DNA of 64,000 nucleotides from Utricularia gibba (taxonomy: Eukaryota; Streptophyta; Magnoliopsida; Lamiales; Lentibulariaceae). Position numbers and translations under genes: made by a program. The first letter of the stretch is position 1; each line of letters begins with the position of its first letter. The stretch covers positions 1,302,001 through 1,366,000 of the forward strand of contig NEEC01000013.1 in assembly GCA_002189035.1 (NCBI GenBank). The letters are read 5' to 3'. Positions 35,144-47,323 of this stretch are shown here, piece after piece. The notes under the pieces were generated by a model. It made no database searches. It was not told the origin of the DNA and saw nothing but the letters and a program-made list of their open reading frames with translations.

Positions 35144-35941
35144 ATGGCGTCCAAGCTTCACCAACTACAAAGTAAGGCTTTTCAGGCTACCCAGTTCATC
35201 TCCAAACATGGAAATGTCTACTATAAGCAGCTACTAGAACAGAATAAGCAACACATCAAGCAACCACCAACGATTGAGACGTGCGATGAATTATCTAAGC
35301 AGCTGTTCTATACCCGCCTTGCGAGGTTATCCACTGGCTATAATGCTCTGGTTCTTTTTCTTTGTTCATTTTAAAGAATCCCAGCTATATCTTGGGTCGT
35401 AGTGACTGTTCTTTTTATCCATGTGAAATTCATAGTAGATACGTATTGTATATCACATAAGGCTAATGCTGAATATATGGAAGCTCTGTTTGTGGTATTA
35501 GCTCGTTTGTGATGTTGGTATAGAAGGATTCTCTTGTTTACATAGATTCGTCCTGAGTTTTTAGATTTCCAAGGGTGAGAGGCTTTAGGGAACCATTTAT
35601 GCGTAGGTGCACAGTTAGGCCACTGAATTGCTGATGAAATTCCACCTATTTATCAGCGTTTTACTTTTTCCTAGACTCCGTGATAGTTAGGCACGGTTGT
35701 ATGGAAGATATTGAAGATGATTAATGTTTTCATTTCCCTTGACACTTCTTGCAGTGTACCAGGCCGTGTTGAATCATTCTGGAAAGAACTTGATTACGTT
35801 AAGAATTTGTGGAAGCACCGACAGGAGCTCAAGGTTGAGGATGCTGGCATTGCTGCCCTATTCGGTCTCGAATGCTTTGCATGGTATTGCGCAGGCGAGA
35901 TAATCGGAAGAGGATTTACGTTCACCGGTTACTATCCTTGA
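35144..35941 (+). CDS. Mitochondrial ATP synthase subunit g
   Basis: Exons 35144-35325 and 35755-35941 give 122 residues. The sequence begins MASKLHQLQSKAFQATQF and ends LECFAWYCAGEIIGRGFTF-TGYYP. The C-terminal helix carries the G-x-x-x-G-like GEIIGRG pattern used by subunits e and g for dimerisation of the F1Fo membrane part. Length and both conserved ends match the plant ATP20 / subunit g family. The intron is GTTATC..TGCAG. It is divergent from the unknown gene at 32312-34430. Confidence 0.93.
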
Positions 35942-36370
35942 AACCCATTTTTTTTCAGAAGCCAGCAATGAACCAATCGGAGGAGGAATCATCCATCATA
36001 TTTGGTTTCAGAGCCAAAGAACCCATGTTTGATTGCTTAATAATCGTTTTTGTACAAGCGACCATGTTATGGCAGGTTGTTGCCCCTTCTTATATTTGCA
36101 ACGAGAGTAGCTGCTCCAAGGGAAATAAATGCCTTGGAAGGAAGACATGTTTGTTTGAGCACTGAAGGTTTCCTTTCTCCAATAAGGATTTGTTCATATT
36201 TCTTCAAAAGTGTAGTTTTTTATATTTTTTGAAATTGGGTGGTAGTATTTGGAGATTCATCAAAGATTCCTAAAAATTTTAGCACGATTTTTTCGTGTTT
36301 TGAAAACAAATGTAGTAGGATGATTTACTTATTGTCGGGATCCTAGCCATCGGCGAGTGATTTGGTTGAA
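35942..36370. other. 3' UTR and spacer
   Basis: Holds the 3' UTR of ATP synthase subunit g and the upstream region of the F-box pseudogene. Nothing else is seen. Confidence 0.45.
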
Positions 36371-37735
36371 ATGGTATTCATGAATGATCTTCCCGCGCCG
36401 TTGATCGTAGAAATGGTATTCATGAATGATTCGGCCGATCTCTTCCGATGCCGCCTCGTCTCAAAAACCCTAAATTCACTGGTGCCCGAAGTTCGATCTA
36501 TCTATCTATACTATTCCGGCAGCCGCTGCGAGGAATCCCGGTCCCCATTGGCCTCTGGTTCAGTTACCCCTTTCAAGGAAACCATCAAAAAACTGGTTTT
36601 TGCGTTGAATGTCGTGGAGAAGATTTCAGTTTGCACCCCGGAACCAATGGGCGTCTTTGGGAATGCCGATGTTGATGATGGGAATGATTTGAATCTCACC
36701 GATGTTGATTTTCTCTCCGAGTGGCTGCCCAAGGTTTGTGGGATTTGAGGTCCCTTGAGATTAGGAGTTATTCTGCCCAGAGCACCGGAAAGCAGTCCCA
36801 TATGCTTTCTCATTTCCTCTATTTGTAAGTTGAATCCTTATGCTTGATGTTCTGTACAGGCATTATGTGTAGTCATTGGAAGATATAATGGCTTTTTGCA
36901 TCAGGTACGAAACTTTCTGCTGATGCCATACTTTCTACAGCAAGTCTCACTTCTTTGACTCTGAAGTACATAAAAATGGAGCTTCCCGTTTCTCCGAGAG
37001 CTCAGTCTGATAAATGTTGGGGAGCTTAAAGATCCCAAGATCATCTTGATGCACTTGAGAATTTGCCATTGGCTTCTTCCCAGCACCCCAAACTCAATAG
37101 CAGTCATTGCGCCCCACCTGGTGAAGCTCACTCTAAAGTCCATGACTCCAAAACGGCTTTTCATCTGGGCTCCATGGCTATCCTTCTTGAACCTTTTCGT
37201 GAACAAGGGGTGCCACATCACAGTAGGGGACTTCAATCAGCTGGAAAACCTTTATCTTGACTCCTCTGATCTTCACGACGTGATTGCATCTTTTCCTAAG
37301 TTCGGCCTCAGTATCAAAAATCTGCATATGGTCTCAACAAGGGCTCTGCCTCTGGGGATTCATCATCCAGAATCGATTCTTAAGGTGATTACGTATAAGT
37401 TTCCAAACATCTGCTGTCTTATACTGGATCCCTATATCTGGACTGAGATCGAAGAGTACAACGCCAAGGGATACTTTCTATCAACTATCGACACGCCGGC
37501 GTTGGAGGATATCACCGTGTATCTGAAGATCTGAACTCACCGTAGATGCGATCTCCTTTCTGGTGGGCAGCTACAGCCAGCTGCAATACATGACAGTGCT
37601 CATTCACTCTGATGCGATGTGCCATGTCGCTTGGAGCCTTGTTGCAGGTTGCAAGGCGCTTGATCCTGATGCGAGGGCACGGAGGATCTCCGGTTGCCGG
37701 ATGGCTTCGTCGACACTGGCACGGATGTTTTGAAG
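36371..37735 (+). pseudogene. F-box/LRR gene copy, decayed
   Basis: This is a paralogue of the intact gene at 38107. From 36431 it aligns as SADLFRCRLVSKTLNSL, PEVRS, TPFKE and KKLVFALNVVE. The F-box start is replaced by a 21-base direct duplication (36368-36388 and 36410-36430), so LPASLVLEILSRIE is disrupted. At 36740 one G is missing (GGGATTTG against GGGGATTTG in the paralogue), which puts a TGA in frame. The second exon, after an acceptor near 36905, lacks part of the first LRRs. It is frameshifted around 36985-37020, then opens again as ICHWLLPSTPNSIAVIAPHL. A further stop at 37532-37534 precedes a recognisable tail (SYSQLQYMTVLIHSDAM). Several independent lesions make this a true pseudogene. 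Confidence 0.85.
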
Positions 37736-38106
37736 AGAAGAACAGAGGCATGTTAGGAATTCTTGGATAAAGTAAATGGACGGAAAAACCAATGCGCGGT
37801 GGGATTTTGAGAGGGGTAAATGTGTCTTTATCAAATATATTTAAATAATAGAGTCGTAGAAGACGAAGGGATCGTCGTCACCTGATGCTTGGGGAGCATC
37901 GATGAAGGATCTTGATTCTCGATGGATGCCGCGAGGTGACGATCGTTGAATTAGTTGTTCATTTCTTGTAGCTCGAGGACGTTTTTTTTTTTAATCCGCG
38001 AGGGTAAGGAGCTTTGTGACGGAGATCGAATTGACGATGATGGTGATCGGGAACACTTGCGGTTGAAATTGGGAGCCATGAAAGCTGAATTTGATGACCT
38101 ATATCC
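37736..38106. other. Upstream region of the F-box gene
   Basis: Spacer between the pseudogene and its intact paralogue. No other gene is supported. Confidence 0.45.
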
Positions 38107-39796
38107 ATGGACAATCTTCCAGCATCTCTGGTTCTAGAAATCCTCTCTCGGATTGAGGATTCCGCCGATCTCGTTCGATGTCGACTTGTCTCAAAAACCC
38201 TAAACTCGCTGCTGCCCGAAGTTCGATCCATCAATCTTCAGTGTTCGTATAGCCTTTACGCGAAATCTCGGTCGGCTTTAACCGCTGGTTTGATTACTCC
38301 TTTTAAGGAAGCTTTTAAGAAGCTGGTTTTTGAATTGAATGTCGTGGAGGCTATTTCCGTTGGCGTAGAGAAGCCACTCCGCTCTGTTTCGTACGATGAT
38401 GTGGAGGATGAGGATGATTTGTTTTTGAGCGATGTCAATTTTATCAGTCAGTGGCTGCACAAGGTTGCTGGGGATTTGAAGTCGCTCTCGATTTCGGATT
38501 TTTGGGTGCAGTCTTGCTGGAGGCGGTCTTGTGTTCTCTCCCTCGTTTCTACTTTCTGTGAGCCTCCTCTTTTTATTTCCTATTGCATGAATTCTTCGGA
38601 AATGCTTATAGTTTAGATGCCCTGCCTGAGCAGTATGTTCAAGTTCACATTTTTAGCTAAGAAAGTCATACGATGTAGCATCACATTTCTTAAAGATGCA
38701 CGTTTGTCTAAATGATGCACTTTATTAATGAAGATGGAAAGCCCGGTTTCAGTTTCCATTCTTCTTGTGTATTCATTCTGTTCTTACGTATTTTGAGATT
38801 TGGAGCATGTATTATTCGACTTGTTGATCTTGAAAGGTGCTGGCCCGTTTGGCTCTAGAAAACTAATTCGTTGCCTGTCATTTGCCCACTGCAGGTGTTA
38901 AACTCGTTGAATTGGATATAAAAAATGCATGGCTTTCTTTTGATGATGTAGTTCCTATGGCAAATCTCACTACATTGACCCTGGAATTCATAAGATTGGA
39001 TGATGAGAACTTGGAAAACTTGAATGAGTGCTTCCCGTGTCTCCAAGAGCTCAATTTAATAGGTGTTGGGGGGCTGAAAGACCCGAGGATCCATCTAATG
39101 CACTTAAAAACCTGCCATTGGTTGGTCTCTAATGCTCCAAACTCAATATCAGTAACTGCACCCCGTCTGGTGAAGCTCACACTAACATGTGTGAAGCCAA
39201 ATTGTCTTTTGATTAGGACTCCGCTGCTATCCACTTTGAATCTTTCTCTTGACAGCGCTTGCAACTTCACAGCAGGAGAGTTCTCTCTTTTGAAAAATCT
39301 GCATCTTGAATCTACGAATCTTCGGAAAGTACTTGCAATATTGCCTTTTGGTGCAAGTGTCACAAACTTAACTGCTGTTTCATCAAGGTGGCATGCTTCA
39401 TTTGGTGTTCCCAAATCCGTTCTTGAGTTGCTGTTATCTGCCTTTCCAAACGTCAGCTCCCTTACACTGACTGCTGGCATTTGGTCTGAGATTGAATCGT
39501 ATTTCCCGCATGAATGCCTTGAAACGGGCACAGACATGAAGACATTGAAGGAGATAAGAGCATATTTAACCATCAATGAACTTGGCTCTACCCTGGCCAC
39601 CATTTACTTTCTACTGGATAACTGCAGCCAACTTCAAAGAATGACATTGCTCATTCACTCGGATGTGGTATCTAAAGTCACCTATGCTCTTGTTTCCGCT
39701 TGCAAGGCGCGCAGTGCTAAGGTGGTGTGGAAATGGGGAATATGGAAAGAGGGTGATGAAGATAGTTGGTTTTCGGATTCCAACATTCCCTCCTGA
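38107..39796 (+). CDS. F-box/LRR protein, Arabidopsis At4g29420 type
   Basis: Exons 38107-38557 and 38895-39796 give 450 residues. The F-box occupies the N-terminus (LPASLVLEILSRIEDSADL then VRCRLVSKTLNSL). LRR-like segments follow: VKLVELDIKNAW, LTTLTLEFIRLDD, LQELNLIGVGGLKDPRIHL and HLVKLTL-type repeats. The C-terminus is VVWKWGIWKEGDEDSWFSD. Length and motifs agree with At4g29420. F-box proteins recruit substrates to SCF ubiquitin ligases through SKP1; the target here is unknown. The decayed tandem copy lies immediately upstream on the same strand. The long open frame on the opposite strand (38878-39603) is antisense to exon 2 and is not a gene. Confidence 0.92.
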
Positions 39797-41091
39797 AATG
39801 ATCGTCTGAGCTTCAATGATTCCACGTTGGTAAACTGCCACCACCCTGTATTGATTCAGCATCATCTATCACTCTGTCTGTGAGCTTCATTCTGTTGTGG
39901 ATGTTGGGAATGCAAAGGATAAAGTAAGATACATGGCGTATAGGTAGGCGTCTCGTATGTTGTGACACTATTTTTTGCTGCAGCTATTCATCTGATGCAG
40001 TGAATGAATGATTCTTCATCGCATGCGTTGTTGATGGTGATGTATCAACTTGTTCTTCTAGTTTGGTTTATATAAATTTGGATTAAATGAATGACACGAT
40101 AAGAGGTAATTTGCTATTGAGTTTCGTACCAAATATGGAAGTAATACTGGGGTTTGAAATGCCAAAATTATTCCAGCATTTCGGTATCCTGAATTTAAAA
40201 CAGAAATAAGTAAAGATCTTCTAATATTAAATAAAATAAAAATTATTGTTCAAATGTATTCGATGTAATTGCATTGGTATATGTGTGTTTTTGTATTATA
40301 TACACCAGGGATCCATTGTCTCTCTGAACGATCTTTATCCTCGCCTTCTTACTTACCCGTTCTTTTATTTTCAATGAGCTTTTGAACTTGAGTAGAAGTA
40401 TGTATATTGAAGGTGGGGTTTTATCCTCTTTTGTTTATGCGTTTTCATCCCTGATCGTTGTTTTTCTTTTCGGCGTCTTGGAAGCTGATAATACCTTTTA
40501 TTCAAATATATCATCAGTGTTGCAAGCTCGCAGCACAATATTTATTGTACATCAGCAGCAGAGACCTTCTTACTTGAGGAAAACAAATCAAGGATGAAGA
40601 ATTGTCTGGCCTTGGAAACCCATCCAAGAATGGGTTTGCTTTAACTGTCCAAAATGTTTGAATTCACGATCGAATGAACCTTTTTATGGTTTCTGATTAT
40701 TTTAAATGATACTCACTGTGTCTTTTAGTATCACATTTCTTTTACACATTTCGACCATGTGTCATTCGATTTTCGTAAACCTATGAATCAAGCTATGTTT
40801 TTTTTCAATAGCTGCATGCGTGCCATGTAAAAAATAGGTGAAAGATTGAACTGCAGAGGAATATTGGCATAGCTTCTTCTTACTCATGTTGAATGTGTGA
40901 TTATGACCACATATTCATACCTTTGACATGCGTTGAAGAGCAAGAGCATGATCCTGCTGGCGATCTGCAGGTGAACTTTGTTGAGCTAACATGAAAAAAC
41001 AAGTCAAGTCAAACTAGTTGTTGAGCTACACTCCCGGCCCCAGAACTTCATCCTTATTCATTGCAGACCTTTCAGTTTTTTCAACTCAGTG
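39797..41091. other. Spacer, no gene seen
   Basis: Unique sequence of ordinary composition after the F-box 3' UTR. Small open frames (for example 40382-40597) have no family features or splice logic. The last 100 bases form the promoter and 5' UTR of the LTPG gene. Confidence 0.4.
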
Positions 41092-41737
41092 ATGAAGTCC
41101 TTATACCTCATTGCTGTGGTATTCATATTACTGGCTTTTCAGGCAGGGGCGCAGACAAGCACGCCCTGCTCCAGTAACCTCATAAGCATCTTGGCACCCT
41201 GCATGAGCTCGGTAACCCGCGGTGGCGGCTCCTCCCCGACCCAAGAGTGCTGCCAGTCTCTGCACTCTCTAGTGGATGAGAACCTGAACTGCGCCTGCCT
41301 CCTAGTAACTGGAAATGTTCCTCTTTCCATCCCCTCCATTAGCAACAGTCTGGCGGTTTCTCTGCCAAAAGCATGCGGCAGCTCCGTTCCACTGCAATGC
41401 AAAGGTGCGAGATAAGGTACTTGTTTTTTCCGAGATGTTGGTTCTCTATGAATCATCTTCCCTTCATTGCATCCTGTCTGCAGCTGCATCCGTTGTCTTG
41501 CCGCCAGGCGCTGCTGCCATTCCCTTGCCTTCTTCTCCACCCCCGGTTTCAGAGTCCAGTTCTGGCTCCAAGGGTACTACTCCTACCGAGTCGCCGGCAC
41601 CCGCATCTCATTCCGATGGAATTGCGAATCCCAGAATCGTACCGGTCGTAACCCCGGAATCCTCGTCTGCTCCTTGCACCGCCGTATCGGAAGGCGTTGT
41701 TGTTCTCCTAATCGGACTGATGGGTTTGGTCTTATGA
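41092..41737 (+). CDS. GPI-anchored non-specific lipid-transfer protein (LTPG)
   Basis: Exons 41092-41404 and 41484-41737 give 188 residues. A signal peptide (MKSLYLIAVVFILLAFQAGA) is followed by the eight-cysteine motif of plant LTPs: C in TPCSSN, C in LAPCMSS, CC in QECCQSL, CxC in NCACLL, then C in KACGSS and C in LQC. A Pro/Ser-rich spacer follows, and a hydrophobic tail (GVVVLLIGLMGLVL) preceded by small residues, as for GPI attachment. The start is ATG 41092; the codon three bases earlier is GTG. LTPGs carry wax or cutin lipids at the outer plasma membrane of epidermal cells. Confidence 0.92.
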
Positions 41738-43750
41738 ATGAATTGGACACCTGTTTACGGTCATGGTTTTCCACTTCAAAATCTGCTTTTGAAATTCTCA
41801 GATGATTTTTGGGAGAATTTTATTTAAAATAAGCGCTTGCTTTAAAATATGCTTATGTTGAAATATATAACAAGTAAAAATATAAAAGTATATTTATTTA
41901 ACTTGAAATTAAAATTTATTGTAATGATATTTTTATCCCAAAAATATGAGTAAAAAATATTTAAATAAAAATAATCATTTACAGAAAAGTTATTTTAGAC
42001 ATTTTCACTTTCTTGGTAGTTATAACCAAACATATTTTATAATTTATTTAATATAATATGTATTATATTTTATCATATTACATTTTATTTTCTAACATAT
42101 CCAACAGATCTTAAGTATTTAGTAGGAATGTTTTATCTTTAAATAAATAAATTTTAATTGATTTTCAACAATTTTCAATTTCAAAACCAAAAAAAATTGG
42201 TTTATTTTAAATTTCATAGATAATTGTAAAACATATTCCAAACTTTTTATATAATTAAATCTATCAATAACTAGATCTACTAAACATATTTTAAATATAG
42301 ATACACAAATTTTGCTTTATTCTCAGCCATATAATAACATTTAATATAGAGATTCATTCTCATTTTACTTAGAATTTTGCCTCCAATAGTTCTACAGGAA
42401 AGAAATGTGTGTTTTTTTGTTTAAAAAGTTTTTAATATATACATCAGAATCATCTAAATTAATGAAGAAGTTATAATTTATGAGTTATTAATGACTACCG
42501 ACCAAGGATGACATCATATTTAGTATTTTAAATAAGTGTATAAAATAGAATTTATTTCAATTTTATAGCTAAAGCTTCATATTTTAAAGGTTATCGAATT
42601 TAATATTTATTTATTTTTTTGCTGATTTTTTTTTTCATTAATAAACATGAAGGAAGCATTCGAAACTTAAAAAGGAAGGGTGGTGGTAATGGAATCAATG
42701 AAGGAAGGAGAGATGAGGAAGTAGGGCTACAGAAAAAGCAGGAGATGACAAAACCATCCCATCTCCCACCCCACTTTACTTGCCCCTTTATCCTTCCTCT
42801 TCTTCTTCTTCAGCATGAGTTTCATCACCACAAATACAAGCTTACGCTAACAAACCCTAAATCAGGTCCCCTTTTCACAGATTACCAAAAGGAAAAGACA
42901 GAAAGTTCTGTTGTCAGATTCGCTTTCCACAACTCAATTACACCTCTTTTTGCTGTAGCTAATCACATTTCAACACACCTTTGGTTCTCCATCTCTCTCA
43001 ACCTTTGTTCTTTTGTCCTAAGTAGCAACATCTCTTTGTTCCTTCTTTTCTTTTTCTCCTGTCCCAACTTTGCATCCTTTGGCCGCCCCTTGCTCTTTCC
43101 CAAGGTCTCACCATGTCCCAGTACGCCGGGTCGGGTTGGGTCGGGTTGGGCCCTGGACTGTGAGAGTGAAGATGATGCTTTGCTTTACTTGTGTGTGTGT
43201 GTCTGTGTGTTTCTGGCATGGTCAGCAATGATCACCCCCTGGGTAATTTGCTTCCTATCTACCTACTGTACATATAGAGATTGATAGATGTACATATTCT
43301 CTTTGTTGGTTTGTGCCTAAAAAACAAGCAAACAAAACCAGGGAAAAAAACATGTCACCTCTTGGAATCGAGAGAGAATTTTGAAAGGGATATGTCGGGA
43401 TTTGGTGCAGAGATTGATCCACACCATTCATCATTACCAGTTTGTGTCTATTTCTTACAGCAAATAATCAAAGGTTGAATCCCCTCCCGAGAAACCAAAA
43501 GGAAAATGATTAGTTCTTGGACAACAGTATATACTTGTATCTTTCTTTCATTATGGCAAATGGGAATGAATGGTCGTCTTTCTTTTGTATTTATTTTTAA
43601 CTCTCCCGGGGCTTTAAATAGGGTTTGGTTTGCTGGTGAAAACGGTTTTAAATACTCTTCATATGCTCCAAGGATTCATTCCCGGACAAACAGCAGTAAA
43701 GAGAAAAAAAAAGTGTGTCGTTTCTCTAGTAATTTGTTTTTTCTCTACCA
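41738..43750. other. AT-rich spacer and promoter of the IDD gene
   Basis: 41810-42640 is strongly AT-rich. 42640-43750 is more complex, with a CT-rich tract (43030-43070), a GGGTCGGGTT direct repeat (43129-43152) and a short (GT)n tract (43187-43211). The open frame at 42619-43284 has low-complexity composition and no family match. This is most likely promoter and 5' UTR of the gene at 43751. Confidence 0.45.
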
Positions 43751-45501
43751 ATGGAGTTGGATTCTTGTTCCTCAGTCATGTTCCCTGCAGTTATGCTTCC
43801 TCATATTCCTCAAGAAACCGCCGTTTCTTCCTCTGCTGCTCCGAGGCTTCAGCACTTCAATCCCCAGCCTCTGTCCCAATCCCCTTCTTCAGATCACAAG
43901 GCCAAGAAGAAGCGAAACCAACCCGGAAATCCAGGTTTGTGACTGTTACTCCCTGTTGATCTGGTGTAAGTAGATGTATCCTAATTGTGTGGTTGCTCAT
44001 CTCAGACCCGGAGGCTGAGGTGATCGCATTGTCTCCGAGGACCCTTCTCGCGACCAACCGATTCGTGTGTGAGGTATGCAACAAGGGTTTTCAGAGGGAC
44101 CAAAACTTGCAGCTCCACAGAAGGGGCCACAATCTTCCATGGAAGCTGAAGCAGAGAAGCAGCAAGGAGAACAAGAAGAGGGCGTACGTCTGCCCCGAGC
44201 CGACGTGCGTCCATCACCACCCTTCGCGGGCTCTGGGAGATCTAACGGGGATCAAGAAGCACTTCAGCAGAAAGCACGGGGAGAAGAAATGGAAATGCGA
44301 GAAATGCTCCAAGGTGTATGCAGTGCAGTCAGATTGGAAGGCGCATTCCAAGATTTGCGGCACTCGTGAGTATAGATGCGACTGTGGCACCCTCTTCACC
44401 AGGTATTATCAATCACTAGCCTTTTTTTTTCTGCAGATGATCTTCAAATCTGGGTCTTTTTTCATGGATCTAGGTTCAGAAACCACAACCATCAAGGATT
44501 TTTAGCATGATTTGATATTTTCCATCATCCTGATCACCTTTTTCCCAGTTTAAACCAAATCCAGTTTGGAAAACCTAATATTTTTTTCTCTTCTGTTGTT
44601 TATGAGGGGAATGCAAATGATACTGGGAAACCTTTTGTTGGGACAGGCAGGTCATTATTGCAAAAAGAAATGGCAGAGGCTCATTTATTTGTGTTTAAAT
44701 TCTGAGGTTGCAATCATCACAAGCTGATGAACTGTTTCAGCCATGTTGGGTAGTTGTCTCTGCAAACCCTACACACCATCCTCTCTTTGGACCACCACAT
44801 TCTCATCACACCCCTCTTCAAAGCTCATTTTTTTCAGACAATTTCTTTTTCTTATCAGTGAACATAATGTAGACCACACATTATTGAACTTTCCACATTT
44901 TTTATCTGGTTTTTGGTGTAGAATCCCATTTGTTTGGGTAATTTTGTAGTTTTTTTGTTGAAATTTTAAAGGGTTTTGCAGGAAGGATAGTTTCATCACC
45001 CACAGAGCATTCTGCGATGCACTGGCCGAGGAGAGCGCCAGGCTCTCCGCCGTCCTGCCGGAAAACACCAACTTCGTCCCCGGTGGCAGCCAGTCTATGC
45101 ATTTCAAACCGGCTGCAAGTCCTCTCATCCAGTGCTGGCCACCGACACTGACCCAAAACCTTCAAAACCAATTCCAAATCAAGCACGAGAACCTCTCATG
45201 GAATCTCCAGCCGGGTTCCCTCCATTTACCCGGCGTCCCTCCGCCCATTTCCGCGACCGCACTCCTCCAGAAGGCGGCCACTGTGGGCCCCGCTGCAGCC
45301 CATCTGAGCTCCGCAGCGGCTAACCTACACATGCATGCGTGGAACATCAGCAATGGATTCACTCGGGACTTTCTCGGGCTGGCAGTGGAACAGTACCCCG
45401 GACGCCGTACCGACAATGAAGCCGTGAGGGAGTTCCTGCCCTTCAACGGCGGCGTAAACGCATACGGCGCAAACTGCACCGAAACATGGAGAAACTGCTA
45501 G
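43751..45501 (+). CDS. INDETERMINATE-DOMAIN (IDD) C2H2 zinc-finger transcription factor
   Basis: Exons 43751-43934, 44006-44402 and 44982-45501 give 366 residues. A basic signal, KAKKKRNQPGNPG, precedes the ID domain: zinc finger 1 (CEVCNKGFQRDQNLQLHRRG), finger 2 (CPEPTCVHHHPSRALGDLTG), finger 3 (CEKCSKVYAVQSDWKAHSKI) and finger 4 (CDCGTLFTRKDSFITHRAFC). The C-terminal half keeps the two family motifs SATALLQKAA and TRDFLG. IDD factors act in root patterning, gibberellin and sugar signalling, often with SCARECROW or DELLA proteins. This one is shorter than most (about 400-600) but has all expected parts. It is nuclear. Confidence 0.95.
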
Positions 45502-45720
45502 AGAGAAACCTGTGTGTTCAATTCAATGTTTTTTTTTTCTATTTTTCTTCCATTGTAAACCATGGAGCAATCCCCATCTCCCTTCGAGTGTTCCTTCATT
45601 CACAATTACAGAATAAGCTCACACAAACCCTCAATTCAATCACTGGCTCCATTCAAATTTGGCCATTAAACTCTGCATGAACAGAATCAGAATACGTGGC
45701 ACATGTCTCTCATCCAAAAT

Positions 45721-45742
45721 CAAAAAAAAAAAAAAAAAAAAA
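45721..45742. repeat. Poly(A) homopolymer, about 22 bases
   Basis: An uninterrupted A-run follows CAAAATC and is followed by CCGTGG. No retroposed gene or SINE body is recognisable upstream of it. Confidence 0.9.
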
Positions 45743-46597
45743 ACCGTGGAGCCGACAAGCTGTAAAGAAACGCAAAGGAGTTGAATTAGGAATATGGTCC
45801 TTGGAGAAAGTGAAAAAGAGATGGAAGGGGTGGGGTGTGGGCTCCCGGAATATCCCTCTGCTTCTTTTCCAATTCCACCTCCACTTTCCTCTTCTTTTTT
45901 CCTACAAGTCTTCCTCTTTGAGACTGGAATCTCATCGTCCACATGCACCCCTGCAACTTTTTCCCAAGTCATTTCATGAATAAGTTTGATTCTGCGCATT
46001 GCATCGCCTTTGTTTTTCTGTGAATCCCCATGCAGTTCTCTCTTTGCGTTGCTGTGTGGGCAAGGAATAAAGTGAGCAAAAGACGATGAATCTTCCCCAA
46101 TTCACTTTCATCTTTCAAGCAGCTGCCAACACGATGCACCTCGAGATTGAACTCTGACTTCCCGCTCTTCCTTGAGACCTACACGCCACTGGGCTATCCA
46201 CTCTCATACCCGATGCACTGAAAAGTAAGACATGAATACCTGAAATTGAAACTACTCACTCTACAAAATCCATCTGTCATAGCCTATGTTAAAAATCATG
46301 ACTGAACACACATCAACAATCAAATATATAAGAGATTATATATCATAATTAATTACTAAAAATTAGTTTTTTATAAAATAATATATATTTATTATGTATT
46401 TGAATTTCACATTTACTAGTTTGATCCATCAAATTTTTAATTTTAGGAGTTTGAATTAACGTTCAATTTGAATTATTTTAAAGTATAAAATAATTTGGTT
46501 ATTGGTGCTTGAATTGGATACATGGATGTGGGAGATGGTTACATCTTTAGGTTTGAATTGGCTTGATCCACCATCCCTTATCATTTCATTGGTGCTT

Positions 46598-46854
46598 GGG
46601 TTGGGGGATTAATAATCAAATAAGTATATGTATATAATATTTGATATCCGAGAATAAAAATTTAAATATATAAGTGATGTACATATAACTATTTTCCTTC
46701 ACTTCTCCATTTGTATATACCGCACATATATTCAAAAAAATGAATATGTAAATGTATAACCATATAATATTAATATATGTATACTAATCAATCAAATAAC
46801 TGTATATTTATAAACTTAAATATATATCTTATATACTCTATTATCAAACAACCC
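46598..46854. mobile_element. MITE-like element, GGTTGTTTG family, copy 2
   Basis: The right end, reverse-complemented, reads GGGTTGTTTGATAATAGAG, and the left end GGGTTGGGGGATTAATAATC. The interior aligns on the - strand with the element at 28285-28565, so the two are members of one family. There is no open frame. Confidence 0.55.
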
Positions 46855-47323
46855 ATAAACATCATTTGAATATTTGGTGGATGTTTTTGAGGATACTTTA
46901 TTTAATATAACTGTTTTTAAAGTTAATTTTAAACTATTCGTAATAAACTTAAGTCCCATTTATCAAAAACAACAAAAAATATATATATTGCATTACATAC
47001 CCTATACCTATTTATCGAATATACTTAAATACATTTATTAAACATATTTCAAATTTAAATTTTGTAACAAAATGATATTATAGCTGTTTACTACACAAAT
47101 TATGTTTACATAGAAAAAGTACTGTTCACAAAACTAGAAAAGGACAGTAAAAAAACATATATAAACACTTCTAATTGAAGACAAATTAATAATTAAGCAT
47201 ACAAAATATTTATGTCAAAAGGACAACATTTGATCCTCCAAAATCATCTCTTGTATGAAGTGCAAGTCGAAACAAGAAAAATATCAACTGCACAACATCG
47301 AGCTTACTCGGGAACTATCTGCA

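Larger units (their letters stand above)
45502..47323. other. Spacer with a poly(A) tract and a MITE
   Basis: 45502-45715 is IDD 3' UTR. A run of about 22 A lies at 45721-45742. 46300-47150 is AT-rich and holds a MITE-like element at 46598-46854. Open frames at 45640-45999 on either strand cross the A-run and are not supported. Confidence 0.45.

Noticed and set aside
38878-39603. Open frame of 241 codons on the - strand
   Set aside because: Exact antisense of the second exon of the intact F-box gene; a shadow of its codon structure.
42619-43284. Open frame of 221 codons on the + strand
   Set aside because: Low-complexity Ser/Leu/Phe composition from CT-rich and GT-rich DNA, no domain, and its position fits the IDD promoter and 5' UTR.
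45640-45999. Open frames on both strands around the poly(A) tract
   Set aside because: They depend on the A-run coding Lys or Phe stretches; no domain.
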